A stretch of DNA of 64,000 nt from DASXMT01 sp963755985 (GCA_963755985.1 CAVWLO010000005.1:473648-537647); one strand, 5' to 3'; positions 1 to 9,506 are shown, numbered from the stretch's first letter. The notes: generated from the letters alone by a model not told the origin. Numbers and translations: made by a program.

Positions 1-2031
1 GCGGTCGAGCTCTGCCTGTTCGACACCCCTGAGTCGAGCGAGCCCTCGGCCCAGGTGTCGATGCCGGCCACGACCGACCGGGTCTGGCACGCCTACCTGC
101 CCGACGTTCGTCCGGGCGCCCTCTACGGGTACCGGATCGACGGCCCCTATGCACCCGAGGAGGGCCACCGCTTCAACCCGGCCAAGCTGCTGATCGACCC
201 CTATGCCAAGGCGGTCAGCGGCACCATCCGCTGGAGCGACGAGCTGTTCGGGTACACGATCGGGGACCCGGCCGAGGACCTCTCGTTGGACCCCCGGGAC
301 TCGGCCGGTGCCATGCCCAAGTGCGTGGTGGCCGATCCCGCCTTCACCTGGGGCGACGACCGGTCGCCGGACACCCCCTGGAACCGGACCGTGATCTACG
401 AGTGCCACGTGCGGGGCATGACCATGCGCCACCCCGGCGTGCCCGAGCACCTCCGCGGCACCTATCTCGGTCTGGCTTCGGACCCGATCATCGACCATTT
501 GGTCGGGCTGGGTGTCACCGCCGTGGAGCTCATGCCCACCCACCAGTTCGTGGCCGACCGCCACCTGGTGGAGCGGGGGCTCACCAACTACTGGGGCTAC
601 AACTCCATCGCTTTCCTGGCCCCGCACGTGGGGTACGCCACGGGCGGGCTGGGTGAGCAGATCGGCGAGTTCAAGTCGATGGTCCGGACGCTCCACCGCG
701 CCGGGTTGGAGGTCATCTTGGACGTCGTCTACAACCACACCGGGGAGGGTAGCCATCTGGGCCCCACCTTGTCCCTGCGGGGCATCGACAACGCCGCCTA
801 CTACCGGCTGAACCCCGAGGACCCCCGATACCACGTCGACTTCACCGGGACGGGCAACAGCCTCAACATCATGCACCCACGGACCATGGCCCTCATCATG
901 GACAGCCTCCGCTACTGGGTCACCGACATGCACGTCGACGGGTTCCGCTTCGACCTGGCGCCGGTCCTGGTCCGTGGCTACGAGGCCGGACATCCGAGCG
1001 CCTTCTTCGAGATCATCCAGCAGGACCCGGTGCTCTCCAAGGTGAAGCTCATCGCCGAGCCCTGGGACGTGGGCCCGGACGGCTACCAGCTGGGACGGTT
1101 CCCGCCCGGCTGGTCCGAGTGGAACGGAGCTTTCCGTGACGCGGTCCGGCGCTTCTGGCGCGGGGACCCGGGCCAGGTTCCCGAGCTGGCCTCCCGGTTG
1201 ACCGGCTCCAGCGACATCTACGCGCCCAGTGGTCGCCGCACCTACGCCTCGGTGAACTTCGTCACCTGCCACGACGGCTTCACCTTGACCGACCTGGTCA
1301 GCTACGAGCAGCGCCACAACGAGGCCAACGGGGAGGACAACCAGGACGGAGCTCGCGACAACCTGAGCCGGAACTGGGGGGTGGAGGGGCCCTCTCCCTC
1401 GGTGCGGATCGAGCGGGCCCGGGACCGGATGAAGCGCAATTTCCTCACCACCCTCATGTTCTCCCAAGGCGTGCGCATGATCCTCGGCGGCGACGAGATC
1501 GGGCGAACCCAGAGGGGCAACAACAACGCCTATGGCCAAGACTCCGAGGTGAGCTGGGTCGATTGGGACGTGGGCGAGACCGGCACCACCCTCTGCGCCT
1601 TTACCCGGGACCTGATCACCATCGTGGAGGCCAATCCCATCTTGCGCCGGCGCGACTTCTTCACCGGTGAGCCCATCGGCGACCAGGCCCGGGACGCGAC
1701 CTGGGTTCGTTCCGACGGTGAGATGATGACCGACGACGATTGGAAGGACCCCGAGAACCGGTCGATCGGCATGCTCCTCCCCGGGCGTGCCGCCGACGAG
1801 GTCGATACCCGGGGCCGGTTGGTCAAGAGCGACTCGCTGCTCTTGTTGCTGAACGCGTCGAGCCGGTCCCGATCCTGGATGCTTCCCCGACTGGAATGGC
1901 CCGGGCGATGGGAGGAGCTGCTCTCGACGGCGCGGCCGGGTGAACTGGGCCGGACGGTCCGGACCGCGGCAGTCAACCTCACCGCCCACTCGAGCCTGCT
2001 CCTCCGACACAACGAGCGCCTGGACGAGTGA
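1..2031 (+). CDS. glgX: Glycogen debranching enzyme GlgX (5' end outside window)
   Basis: Isoamylase-type GH13 enzyme that cuts alpha-1,6 branch points of glycogen in the cytoplasm. The frame is already open at base 1 and reads AVELCLFD, so the true start lies upstream; the ATG at 55 is internal. Visible GH13 signatures are YECHVRG near base 398, DVVYNHTGEG near 721, GFRFDLA with the nucleophile Asp at 952, AEPWDVG with the acid/base Glu at 1057, and TCHDGFTL near 1264 with the transition-state Asp. The stop overlaps the GTG of treY (GTGA at 2028-2031), so the two are translationally coupled. Together they would feed linear maltooligosaccharides into trehalose synthesis. The family is clear; only the N-terminus is missing. 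Confidence 0.95.
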   Translation, partial: AVELCLFDTPESSEPSAQVSMPATTDRVWHAYLPDVRPGALYGYRIDGPYAPEEGHRFNPAKLLIDPYAKAVSGTIRWSDELFGYTIGDPAEDLSLDPRDSAGAMPKCVVADPAFTWGDDRSPDTPWNRTVIYECHVRGMTMRHPGVPEHLRGTYLGLASDPIIDHLVGLGVTAVELMPTHQFVADRHLVERGLTNYWGYNSIAFLAPHVGYATGGLGEQIGEFKSMVRTLHRAGLEVILDVVYNHTGEGSHLGPTLSLRGIDNAAYYRLNPEDPRYHVDFTGTGNSLNIMHPRTMALIMDSLRYWVTDMHVDGFRFDLAPVLVRGYEAGHPSAFFEIIQQDPVLSKVKLIAEPWDVGPDGYQLGRFPPGWSEWNGAFRDAVRRFWRGDPGQVPELASRLTGSSDIYAPSGRRTYASVNFVTCHDGFTLTDLVSYEQRHNEANGEDNQDGARDNLSRNWGVEGPSPSVRIERARDRMKRNFLTTLMFSQGVRMILGGDEIGRTQRGNNNAYGQDSEVSWVDWDVGETGTTLCAFTRDLITIVEANPILRRRDFFTGEPIGDQARDATWVRSDGEMMTDDDWKDPENRSIGMLLPGRAADEVDTRGRLVKSDSLLLLLNASSRSRSWMLPRLEWPGRWEELLSTARPGELGRTVRTAAVNLTAHSSLLLRHNERLDE

Positions 2032-4640
2032 CGGGGACCTTCCCGAGCTCGAAGGCTGCCCACCGCCGACTGGGATCGACCTATCGGCTGCAACTCAACG
2101 GGCTGGGCTTCGCCCGGGCCGCTCAGCTCGTGCCCTACCTGGACGCGCTCGGGGTCGAGACCCTCTACGTCTCGCCTGTGACCATGGCCGCCCCGGGGAG
2201 CACGCACGGCTACGACGTGGTCGACCCGACACGGCTCGATCCGGCGCTGGGCTCGGCCGACGATCTCGACGCGCTCCTGGCCGCTCTGGCTGGGCGGGCC
2301 ATGAGCCTGCTGATCGACGCGGTGCCCAACCACATGGCCGCGGTGGCCGCCAACCCCTGGTGGTGGGACGTGCTGGAGAGGGGGTCGGGCTCCGCCTTCG
2401 CCCCCTACTTCGATATCGACTGGACGAAGCACGAGGGGCGGGTCCTGCTCCCCGTCCTCAGCCGCCCCCTGGCCGCGGTCATCGCCGACGCCGAGTTGGC
2501 CGTCGGGCTCGAGGACGGGGCGGCCGTGCTGTCCTATTTCGAGCACCGGTTTCCGATCAGTCCCGGCACCCCCGCCGGGTTGGTTCGGGAGCTCGCCACC
2601 GAGAGATCGGCCGCCGCCGACTACGCCGACAAGATGGCCGAGTTGCTCGGCCACCAGCACTACCGACTGGCCTCGTGGCGTCTCGGTCGCCACGAGGGAA
2701 ACTATCGGCGCTTCTTCGACGTGGACGGTCTGGTCGGTGTCCGGGTCGAGGAACCGACGGTATACGAGGCGACCCACCCGCTGCTCCTCCGTCTGGCCGC
2801 CGACGAGCGTGTGGCCGGGCTCAGGGTCGACCACGTCGACGGTCTGGCCGACCCGGCCGGCTACCTGGCTCAGCTGCGCGACGACCTCGATCGGGGCCAG
2901 GGGACCGGACCGGTCCTCGTGGTCGAGAAGGTCCTGGCCCGGGACGAACGACTTCCTTCCTCCTGGACGGTAGACGGCACCACCGGGTACGAGTTCGCCG
3001 ACCTGGCTGGCTCGCTGCTGGTCGATGTGGTCGGTGCCGACGCCATCGGCCGGTTGGCGGCCGGCTGGGGGGGCGATGATGGCCCCTTCGACGAACTGGC
3101 CACCGCCTCCAAACGGTTCGTCCAAGAGACGCTTTTCCCGGGCCAGTTGGCCCGCCTGACCGACCTGGTCGCCTCCTGTGTGTCCCGAGCACCCGGCGGT
3201 CACGACCTGGCCCGGCCCGACCTGGTCGGAGCACTGGCCGAGCTGGCCGCCCAGCTCGGCGTCTACCGCACCTACGTGGATGCCAGCGGGGCCAGCCGCG
3301 AGGACCGGCGCCGGCTGCGGCGAGCCGCGGCCGGGGCCCGGGCCCATCTGGACGACGAGGGCCGCAGGGTCCTGGACCTGGTTCTCCCGCTGCTCGCAGG
3401 CGACGAGCATGACCGCTCGGCCGGCCAGGCCGGTCGAGCGGTTCTCGATCCCGTCCGCCTCGAACTGGTGCAGCGCTGGCAGCAGCACACGGGCGCAGTG
3501 ACGGCTAAGGGTGTGGAGGACACCGCCCTCTACCGCTGGCGCGGCTTGGCCGCCCTGACCGAGGTGGGCACCGACCCCGGCCGGCCGCCCGTGACCGTCG
3601 ACCAGTTTCACCAGGCCATGGCCAGGCGTGGCCGCAACGGCCGCGGCTCGTTGTCGGCCACGTCCACCCACGACACCAAGCGCAGCGAGGACGTCCGATC
3701 ACGGCTGGCCGCGCTGTCCGAGCTGCCCGTCACCTGGGACGAGCATGTGACTCGGTGGCACCGATGGCACCGGTCGCTGGCCGCCACTCCCGATCCCCGA
3801 GACGAGCTCTTCGCCTACCAGACCATCGTCGGAGCGTGGCCGCTCGATCCCGACGATCGAAGGGGCTTCAGCCGGCGGGTCCAGGACTACATGGTCAAAG
3901 CCCTTCGGGAGGAAAAGTTCCGGACCAGCTGGCTTCGACCCGACGAGGACTACGAGCGTGTCGTGCGGTCCTTCGTCGGCACGGTCCTGGCTCCTTCCAA
4001 CCGCCGCTTCCGTGCCGACCTCGGTCGGCTGCTGGAGGCCGTGGGACCGGCCGGGGCGGCCAACGCACTGGCGATGACCGTCCTCAAGTGCACCGTTCCG
4101 GGTGTTCCCGACCTGTACCAGGGGACCGAGGTCTGGTCGCACTCGTTGGTGGACCCGGACAACCGGCGTCCGGTCGACTTCGATCGGCGGGCCCGATGGT
4201 TGCTCGAAGTGGATCGGGCGACCGACGGTGAAGCCCTGGCCACCCGGCTTCTCGCCTCGTGGCCCGACGGTCGCCTGAAGCTGATGGTGACCCAACGGCT
4301 GCTCCGGTTGCGTCGGGATCGTCCCCGCCTGTTCGATGACGGTTCCTACCTCCCGCTCGATATCCGCGGCCCGCTCTCTGGCCACCTGGTGGCCTATGCC
4401 CGGCATCACCGATCGGACTGGGCCATGGTCGTCGTCCCGCGGCTTCCCGTGGGCGTCGCCGGACCCGGTCGTATGCCGGTCGGCGCCGACCTTTGGGCCG
4501 ACGCGTCGGTCATGCTGCCCGATGGGTCCCCAGGGCACCTGGTCGACGTGCTCACCGGTTCTGCGGTGTCGGTCGGCCGCCGCGTCGCGGTGGGGGATCT
4601 GTTCGCCGTCCTTCCGTTCTCCGTGCTGGCCGCTCCCTGA
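2028..4640 (+). CDS. treY: Maltooligosyl trehalose synthase TreY
   Basis: GH13 enzyme that isomerises the reducing-end alpha-1,4 bond of maltodextrins to the alpha,alpha-1,1 bond of trehalose; TreZ would then release trehalose. The protein is 870 aa, slightly long for TreY. It opens with STYRLQ near residue 14 and carries GSTHGYDV near 57, DAVPNHMA near 98, GLRVDHVDG with the nucleophile Asp near 263, VVEKVLA with the catalytic Glu near 303 and STHDTKRSEDV near 545. The GTG start at 2028 overlaps the glgX stop by four bases. The usual partner treZ is not downstream, where a decarboxylase gene lies instead, so treZ must be upstream of the window or elsewhere. Confidence 0.95.
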   Translation: MTGTFPSSKAAHRRLGSTYRLQLNGLGFARAAQLVPYLDALGVETLYVSPVTMAAPGSTHGYDVVDPTRLDPALGSADDLDALLAALAGRAMSLLIDAVPNHMAAVAANPWWWDVLERGSGSAFAPYFDIDWTKHEGRVLLPVLSRPLAAVIADAELAVGLEDGAAVLSYFEHRFPISPGTPAGLVRELATERSAAADYADKMAELLGHQHYRLASWRLGRHEGNYRRFFDVDGLVGVRVEEPTVYEATHPLLLRLAADERVAGLRVDHVDGLADPAGYLAQLRDDLDRGQGTGPVLVVEKVLARDERLPSSWTVDGTTGYEFADLAGSLLVDVVGADAIGRLAAGWGGDDGPFDELATASKRFVQETLFPGQLARLTDLVASCVSRAPGGHDLARPDLVGALAELAAQLGVYRTYVDASGASREDRRRLRRAAAGARAHLDDEGRRVLDLVLPLLAGDEHDRSAGQAGRAVLDPVRLELVQRWQQHTGAVTAKGVEDTALYRWRGLAALTEVGTDPGRPPVTVDQFHQAMARRGRNGRGSLSATSTHDTKRSEDVRSRLAALSELPVTWDEHVTRWHRWHRSLAATPDPRDELFAYQTIVGAWPLDPDDRRGFSRRVQDYMVKALREEKFRTSWLRPDEDYERVVRSFVGTVLAPSNRRFRADLGRLLEAVGPAGAANALAMTVLKCTVPGVPDLYQGTEVWSHSLVDPDNRRPVDFDRRARWLLEVDRATDGEALATRLLASWPDGRLKLMVTQRLLRLRRDRPRLFDDGSYLPLDIRGPLSGHLVAYARHHRSDWAMVVVPRLPVGVAGPGRMPVGADLWADASVMLPDGSPGHLVDVLTGSAVSVGRRVAVGDLFAVLPFSVLAAP

Positions 4641-4755
4641 GCGGTCACCTCGGGCTCGGTCTACCGACGTGGCAACACCGGGCTCCCTACAGTGGACCCC
4701 TGGATGCGTGCTCGTCACGGTCCATACCACCCTCGCCCAACAAGGAGGCGCTTCG

Positions 4756-6150
4756 ATGGCCGTTCACCGCAGCGAGCCAGTCAAGGACGAACCGACGGCC
4801 GACTCGGCCATCGATCCGATGTTCGCCCGGGCCAACGAATGTGGGCTCGTGGCCACGACGGCCATGCCCGCCGATGCTATGCGAGCCGACACCGCGCTCC
4901 AACTGGTGCAGGACGAGCTCCTGCTCGACGGCGTGTCCCGGCTCAACCTGGCCACCTTCGTCACTACCTGGATGGAGCCCGAAGCGAGGGAGCTGATGGC
5001 CCACACGTTCGACAAGAACATGATCGACAAGGACGAGTACCCGCGCACCGCCGAGCTCGAGCGACGATGCGTCAACATGATCAGTGGGTTGTGGAACACC
5101 GATGAACGGGGAGGGGCCACGGGGACCTCGACCACCGGATCGAGCGAGGCGTCGATGCTCGGCGGCATGGCTCTCAAGTGGCGTTGGCGCCAGCGCATGG
5201 AGCAGGCCGGAAGGGCGGCGCACGCACCCAACATGGTGATGGGGGCAAATGTCCAGGTCTGCTGGGAGAAGTTCTGCCGGTACTGGGAGGTCGAGCCTCG
5301 CATGGTGCCGTTGGAGGGGAACCGCTTCCATCTCACCGGCGATGAGGTGGCCCAGTACTGCGACGAGAGCACGATCGGCGTGGTGGCCATCCTCGGCTCC
5401 ACGTTCGACGGTAGCTACGAGCCCGTCGCCGACATCTGCGGCGCCCTCGATCGGCTCCAGGCCGCCCAGGGCATCGATGTGCCCGTCCATGTGGACGCAG
5501 CCTCGGGCGGCTTCATCGCCCCCTTTCTCGATCCCGATTTGGAGTGGGACTTCCGGCTGCCCAGGGTGCAGTCGATCAATGCCTCCGGGCACAAGTACGG
5601 GCTTGTCTACCCAGGCGTGGGCTGGGTGGTCTGGCGCGACGCCGAGGCCCTCCCCGAGGATCTGGTCTTCCGCGTGAACTATCTCGGCGGGGACATGCCT
5701 ACGTTCGCGCTCAACTTCTCCCGGCCGGGCAATCAGGTACTGACCCAGTACTACAACTTCATTCGTCTCGGGTTCGAGGGTTATCGGCAGATCCAGCAGG
5801 CCTGCCGAGGCGTGGCCACGCGGCTGGCCGGAAAGGTGGGAGAGCTCGGCTCGTTCTGGCTCCTGAGCGACGGCAGCGAGCTACCCGTGTTCTCCTTCGC
5901 CCTCAACGACGACATCAGTGGCTTCGACGTCTTCCACGTGTCGAAGGAGCTGCGCAGCAAGGGATGGCTGGTCCCCGCCTATACGTTCCCCGAGAACCGA
6001 CAGGATCTCAGCGTGCTCCGGGTGGTGGTCCGCAACGGCTTCAGCCACGACCTGAGCGACCTCTTCCTCTCCGATCTGACCGCTGCGGTCAAGTACCTGT
6101 CATCGCTGGCCACGCCCTTGCCGCCCGAGCCGGCGGGCTATCACCATTGA
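4756..6150 (+). CDS. gadB: Glutamate decarboxylase
   Basis: PLP-dependent group II decarboxylase converting L-glutamate and a proton to GABA and CO2, usually for acid tolerance or GABA metabolism. The 464-aa protein carries HVDAASGGFIAPF near residue 245 and NASGHKYGLVYPG near 275, whose Lys (about 280) forms the PLP Schiff base. The upstream GTSTTGSSEASMLGG segment binds the cofactor phosphate. I chose the ATG at 4756 because AAGGAGG lies eight bases before it; a longer open frame upstream has no such site. About 115 bp separate it from treY, so it probably has its own promoter, although none is convincing by eye. No GABA antiporter is adjacent. Confidence 0.95.
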   Translation: MAVHRSEPVKDEPTADSAIDPMFARANECGLVATTAMPADAMRADTALQLVQDELLLDGVSRLNLATFVTTWMEPEARELMAHTFDKNMIDKDEYPRTAELERRCVNMISGLWNTDERGGATGTSTTGSSEASMLGGMALKWRWRQRMEQAGRAAHAPNMVMGANVQVCWEKFCRYWEVEPRMVPLEGNRFHLTGDEVAQYCDESTIGVVAILGSTFDGSYEPVADICGALDRLQAAQGIDVPVHVDAASGGFIAPFLDPDLEWDFRLPRVQSINASGHKYGLVYPGVGWVVWRDAEALPEDLVFRVNYLGGDMPTFALNFSRPGNQVLTQYYNFIRLGFEGYRQIQQACRGVATRLAGKVGELGSFWLLSDGSELPVFSFALNDDISGFDVFHVSKELRSKGWLVPAYTFPENRQDLSVLRVVVRNGFSHDLSDLFLSDLTAAVKYLSSLATPLPPEPAGYHH

Positions 6151-6272
6151 GCCTGGCCTACTTTGTGTGAAGGAAGGCTCGATCGGGTAGCTGCACGGGT
6201 GCAATTGGGTCACGAGCACAATTCGGAGGCCCAGGAGCGCATGTCCGTAGTCAACGCCGACAAAGGAGAGCC

Positions 6273-6458
6273 ATGGCCGACGGACCAAAGGATCAGGTCG
6301 ACAGGGACATACAGGACCACCAGTTCGGTATGGCTGCGGCCCAGGACCAGGAGCTGGCCGACGACCTCGAGAATGAAGGCGCCGCGCCAGACGAGCTGCC
6401 CGATCCACCGGCTAACCCCCCGCGGGCGGGGGACAAGGCCATCCCCGCCGATGAGTGA
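6273..6458 (+). CDS. Small acidic hypothetical protein (61 aa)
   Basis: A 61-codon frame starting MADGPKDQVDRDIQDHQF and ending AIPADE, preceded by AAAGGAGAG at a normal distance. It is hydrophilic, rich in Asp, Glu, Gln and Pro, with no membrane segment, signal peptide or cysteine. Third positions are mostly G or C, like its neighbours. I do not recognise the family. It sits between the glutamate decarboxylase and the convergent csoR gene; a link to acid or metal stress would be a guess. The ribosome binding site and codon pattern favour a real gene, but its length leaves doubt. Confidence 0.5.
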   Translation: MADGPKDQVDRDIQDHQFGMAAAQDQELADDLENEGAAPDELPDPPANPPRAGDKAIPADE

Positions 6459-6517
6459 GGTTGGCCGCCGCGGCGCCGGCCGAGGCCCACCGGCTCCCGG
6501 TCAGGAACACCCGAAAC

Positions 6518-6799
6518 TCAGGAACGCACCAAACGGGCGATGGCCTCGGTGGCCTCGGTGATCTTCTCCTGTGCCGCCGGCCCTCCGGATTCGATGGCCT
6601 CACTCACGCAGGATCCCAGGTGGTCACCCATCAGCTCTAGCGCCACCGCCTGGAGGGCCTTGGTCACTGCCGAGACCTGGGTGAGTACGTCGATGCAGTA
6701 GCGGTCGTCCTCGATCATCTGCTGGAGCCCGCGTACCTGACCCTCGATCCGCCGCAGGCGCTTGGTCACCTGGTCCTTGTGATCCGTGTATCCCGGCAT
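6518..6799 (-). CDS. csoR: CsoR-family metal-sensing repressor
   Basis: A 93-aa, all-helical DUF156/CsoR repressor. It keeps the copper(I) ligand set of true CsoR: Tyr34-Cys35 in DRYCIDVL, then His60 and Cys64 in GDHLGSC. The conserved KRLRRIEGQVRGLQ helix near residues 13-26 is the DNA-contacting region. Family knowledge says such proteins bind GC-rich inverted repeats and release them when metal binds. The divergent permease gene and the operator at 6820-6834 between them indicate that it controls itself and the permease. The Cys-His-Cys set argues against the persulfide sensor CstR, which lacks the His. FrmR or RcnR specificity cannot be fully excluded. Confidence 0.88.
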   Translation of the reverse strand: MPGYTDHKDQVTKRLRRIEGQVRGLQQMIEDDRYCIDVLTQVSAVTKALQAVALELMGDHLGSCVSEAIESGGPAAQEKITEATEAIARLVRS

Positions 6800-6819
6800 C
6801 CGATCCTCCTCGGTCCTTA

Positions 6820-6834
6820 TACCCCACTAGGGTA
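6820..6834. promoter_or_regulatory. Putative CsoR operator
   Basis: The perfect inverted repeat TACCC-CACTA-GGGTA lies between the divergent csoR start (6799) and the permease start. It matches the TACCC/GGGTA architecture described for CsoR operators. TACACT at 6833-6838 could be a -10 box of the permease promoter, so binding would block transcription. Confidence 0.75.
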
Positions 6835-6874
6835 CACTCCCGGGCATGCCGAGTGGGCTGTCTCAGAGGGTCGG

Positions 6875-8050
6875 GTGGGCACAGTGAGTATTCTCCACGC
6901 AATCGGCCACGCTCTGGCGGTGACCGGCGCTATGACCTGGCAGATCGCCTGGTCCCTCATCCTGGGGTTCACCCTCTCGGCCGTCGTGCAGGCCCTGGTG
7001 CGCAGGAGGACGGTGGAGCAGCATCTCGGCAGTGACGCTCCCAAGGCGCTGGCATCGGCGACCGGGTTGGGCATGGCCAGCTCCTCGTGCTCCTACGCAG
7101 CGGTGGCGCTGGCCCGGTCTCTGTTCCGCAAAGGGGCCGACTTCACCGCAGCCATGGTCTTCGAGATCGCCTCGACCAACCTGGTCATCGAGCTGGGGAT
7201 CATCATGGCCCTCTTGCTCGGGTGGCAATTCACCGCGGCCGAGTTCGTCGGCGGACCCATCATGATCGTTCTCATCGCCGTCATCTTTCGGCTGTCACTG
7301 CGCCAACGGCTCGTGGCTGAGGCCAGGGCCCAGGCCGACCGGGGTCTCGCCGGGTCGATGGAAGGGCACGCGGCCATGGACATGAGCATCCAAGCGAAGG
7401 GCAACCTGTGGCATCGGCTTTCGTCCGGGGAGGGAAGGACCGCAGTGGCCCATGTCTTTGTGATGGAGTGGGCCGCGGTGCTGCGGGACATCGTTCTGGG
7501 CCTGGTGCTGGCCGGTGCCCTCGGTGCGTGGGTGCCCGACAGCTTCTGGCGCCATCTCTTTCTGAGCGGACACCCGGTGTTGTCCAAGGTGTGGGGTCCG
7601 CTCATCGGCCCGGTCATCTCGATCGTGACGTTCGTCTGCTCGATCGGAAACGTCCCTCTGGCCGCTGTGTTGTGGAACGGAGGGATCAGCTTCGGCGGGG
7701 TCATCAGCTTCATCTTCGCCGACCTGATCATCCTGCCCATTCTGGTCATCTACCGGAAGTACTACGGGACGAAGATGATGCTGTTCATCCTGGCCTCCTT
7801 CTACGTGACCATGGCGCTGGCCGGCTTTGCCGTCGAGTTGATCTTCGGGGGCGCGGGGATCGTTCCGACCACTCGCAATGCTCAGGTGCTCACGGCCACC
7901 GTGAGCTGGAACTACACCACCTATTTGAACATCGTCTTCATCACACTGGCCATCGCTTTGGTCTGGCGATTCTTCCGTACCGGAGGGTCCATGATGCTGA
8001 AGATGATGGGTGGGGCACCGGCGCCAGCCACTGCGGAGGCGGGCGGATGA
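6875..8050 (+). CDS. Predicted permease, COG0701 (YraQ/ArsP-like)
   Basis: An integral membrane protein of about 391 aa with roughly eight to ten hydrophobic segments. Two conserved family motifs are visible: SSSCSYAAVALARS in the first half and VCSIGNVPLAAVLWNGG in the second, each with a cysteine in a membrane helix. Known relatives include ArsP, which exports trivalent organoarsenicals, but most members are uncharacterised. Control by the adjacent CsoR suggests a thiophilic substrate such as copper, arsenical or a thiol compound. The start is uncertain: GTG at 6875 has AGAGGG four bases upstream, GTG at 6884 is an alternative, and an upstream in-frame ATG at 6779 lies inside csoR. Confidence 0.8.
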   Translation: MGTVSILHAIGHALAVTGAMTWQIAWSLILGFTLSAVVQALVRRRTVEQHLGSDAPKALASATGLGMASSSCSYAAVALARSLFRKGADFTAAMVFEIASTNLVIELGIIMALLLGWQFTAAEFVGGPIMIVLIAVIFRLSLRQRLVAEARAQADRGLAGSMEGHAAMDMSIQAKGNLWHRLSSGEGRTAVAHVFVMEWAAVLRDIVLGLVLAGALGAWVPDSFWRHLFLSGHPVLSKVWGPLIGPVISIVTFVCSIGNVPLAAVLWNGGISFGGVISFIFADLIILPILVIYRKYYGTKMMLFILASFYVTMALAGFAVELIFGGAGIVPTTRNAQVLTATVSWNYTTYLNIVFITLAIALVWRFFRTGGSMMLKMMGGAPAPATAEAGG

Positions 8051-8105
8051 GCTCCGGGTCGGACGAGCAGGACTTCGCCGGCCAGCCGGTACGCTGTCGG
8101 GCGCG

Positions 8106-9506
8106 ATGAGCGACCAGCCTGTATTCGACCCGGGATCGGTCGACACCTTCCGGATCACCGACTGGGACTACGAGCCGGCCACCCGCATCCTCACGCTCCG
8201 CTATGCGTTCGATGACCGGGAGCACTTCGCCGAGACGGTCGAGTTCGTGACCGAACCGTCGACGGCCGGAGCCCGTTTCGACACCGAGGCCTTCGGCCGA
8301 GCGGTCGACCACCTCCACATCGCCGCCGGTGTGAGCTACTTCAAGGCGGCGGCCCCGGTCACCGTGAGCATCGAGCACGCGGCCCTCACCCCGGCCGAGC
8401 GGGACTTCCATGGGCTCCTCTACGACGACGGCCTTCGGGAGTTCGCCGTCACCAACGGGAGGACGGTGCCGGTCGACGTGCACCTCAGCGCGTCGACGGC
8501 CAACGGCACCCCGCCGGCGGTTGCCCCAACCAGGCCGGGGGACAATAAGGGATCGTCCCTGCTGGTCCCGATTGGTGGGGGCAAGGACTCGATGGTCCTC
8601 ATCGAGGCGCTGCGCCCCCTTGCCCCCCGCCTGTTCGCCGTGAATCCCCACCCGTTGGTCAGAGAGCTGGCCGGCCTGGCCGGGCTGGAGCTCATCGAGG
8701 TGCGCCGAACCCTGTCCCGCCGATTGCTGGAGTTGAACAGGCGCGGGGCACTCAACGGCCATGTGCCCATCACCGCCATCGTCTCGCTGATCGCCGTGTC
8801 CGGAAGCTTCCTCTACGGCTACGACACCATTGCCATGGCCATCGAGCGCTCGGCCAGCGAGGAGACGTCGATGGTGGGCGGGGCGGCCGTCAACCACCAG
8901 TTCTCCAAGAGCTATGCGTTCGAGCAGGCGCTGCGTCGGCTGGTGGCCACCAGCATCGATCCCAACCTGACCTACGGCTCGGCGCTCCGGCCTTATTCGG
9001 AACTGGCCATCTCCCGGTCGTTCGCCGGGTTGACCAGGTACCACGGCACGTTCTGCAGCTGCAATAGCGCGTTCCGGCACGATGCCGCGGCCACCGATCG
9101 GTGGTGTGGGAACTGCCCGAAGTGCCGGTTCGTCGGCCTGATGCTGGCGCCGTACCTGGATCGCCCGGCGCTCACCGCCATCATCGGGACGGACATGTTC
9201 GCCGATGCCGCCCAGATCGACGGCTTTCGCTCGCTGATGAGCAGCGACGACAAGCCCTTCGAGTGCGTGGGCGAACGACGGGAGTCGGCGGCGGCCCTCC
9301 GCCTGCTCGGCCGACGACCGGAATGGTCGGGCTCCCCGGTCGTCGCCGCGCTGGCGCCGACGGCCGGGGCACTGGTCTCCGACCGCGACGTCGACGAGCT
9401 CATGGCCCCGGACCCGACGGTGAGCATGGGCATCGGGGACATCGAGGGATTGGTGGCCCGCCTCGTAGGGGCACCGCTGCCGCCCGCGGTCCCGAGCCCA
9501 CCGTGA
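8106..9506 (+). CDS. murL: UDP-MurNAc-L-Ala-L-Glu epimerase MurL
   Basis: I identify this 466-aa protein as MurL, which uses ATP to invert the terminal L-Glu of UDP-MurNAc-L-Ala-L-Glu to D-Glu, replacing the MurI route to peptidoglycan. Visible features are a beta-rich N-terminal part, a PP-loop-like ATP site VPIGGGKDSMVLIEAL near residues 152-167, and a cysteine-rich CSCNSAFRHD followed by WCGNCPKCRF near 316-340. The next gene, overlapping by GTGA, is a MurD paralogue, exactly the partner MurL needs. The ATG at 8106 is preferred because homology-like sequence (FRITDWDYEP) begins shortly after it; an upstream in-frame extension overlaps the permease. The call rests on motif and context recognition. 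Confidence 0.85.
   Translation: MSDQPVFDPGSVDTFRITDWDYEPATRILTLRYAFDDREHFAETVEFVTEPSTAGARFDTEAFGRAVDHLHIAAGVSYFKAAAPVTVSIEHAALTPAERDFHGLLYDDGLREFAVTNGRTVPVDVHLSASTANGTPPAVAPTRPGDNKGSSLLVPIGGGKDSMVLIEALRPLAPRLFAVNPHPLVRELAGLAGLELIEVRRTLSRRLLELNRRGALNGHVPITAIVSLIAVSGSFLYGYDTIAMAIERSASEETSMVGGAAVNHQFSKSYAFEQALRRLVATSIDPNLTYGSALRPYSELAISRSFAGLTRYHGTFCSCNSAFRHDAAATDRWCGNCPKCRFVGLMLAPYLDRPALTAIIGTDMFADAAQIDGFRSLMSSDDKPFECVGERRESAAALRLLGRRPEWSGSPVVAALAPTAGALVSDRDVDELMAPDPTVSMGIGDIEGLVARLVGAPLPPAVPSPP

Noticed and set aside
1530..3671. 713-aa open frame on the minus strand
   Set aside because: It lies opposite glgX and treY, which have clear catalytic motifs; the frame is Gly/Arg/Pro-rich shadow sequence of GC-rich DNA.
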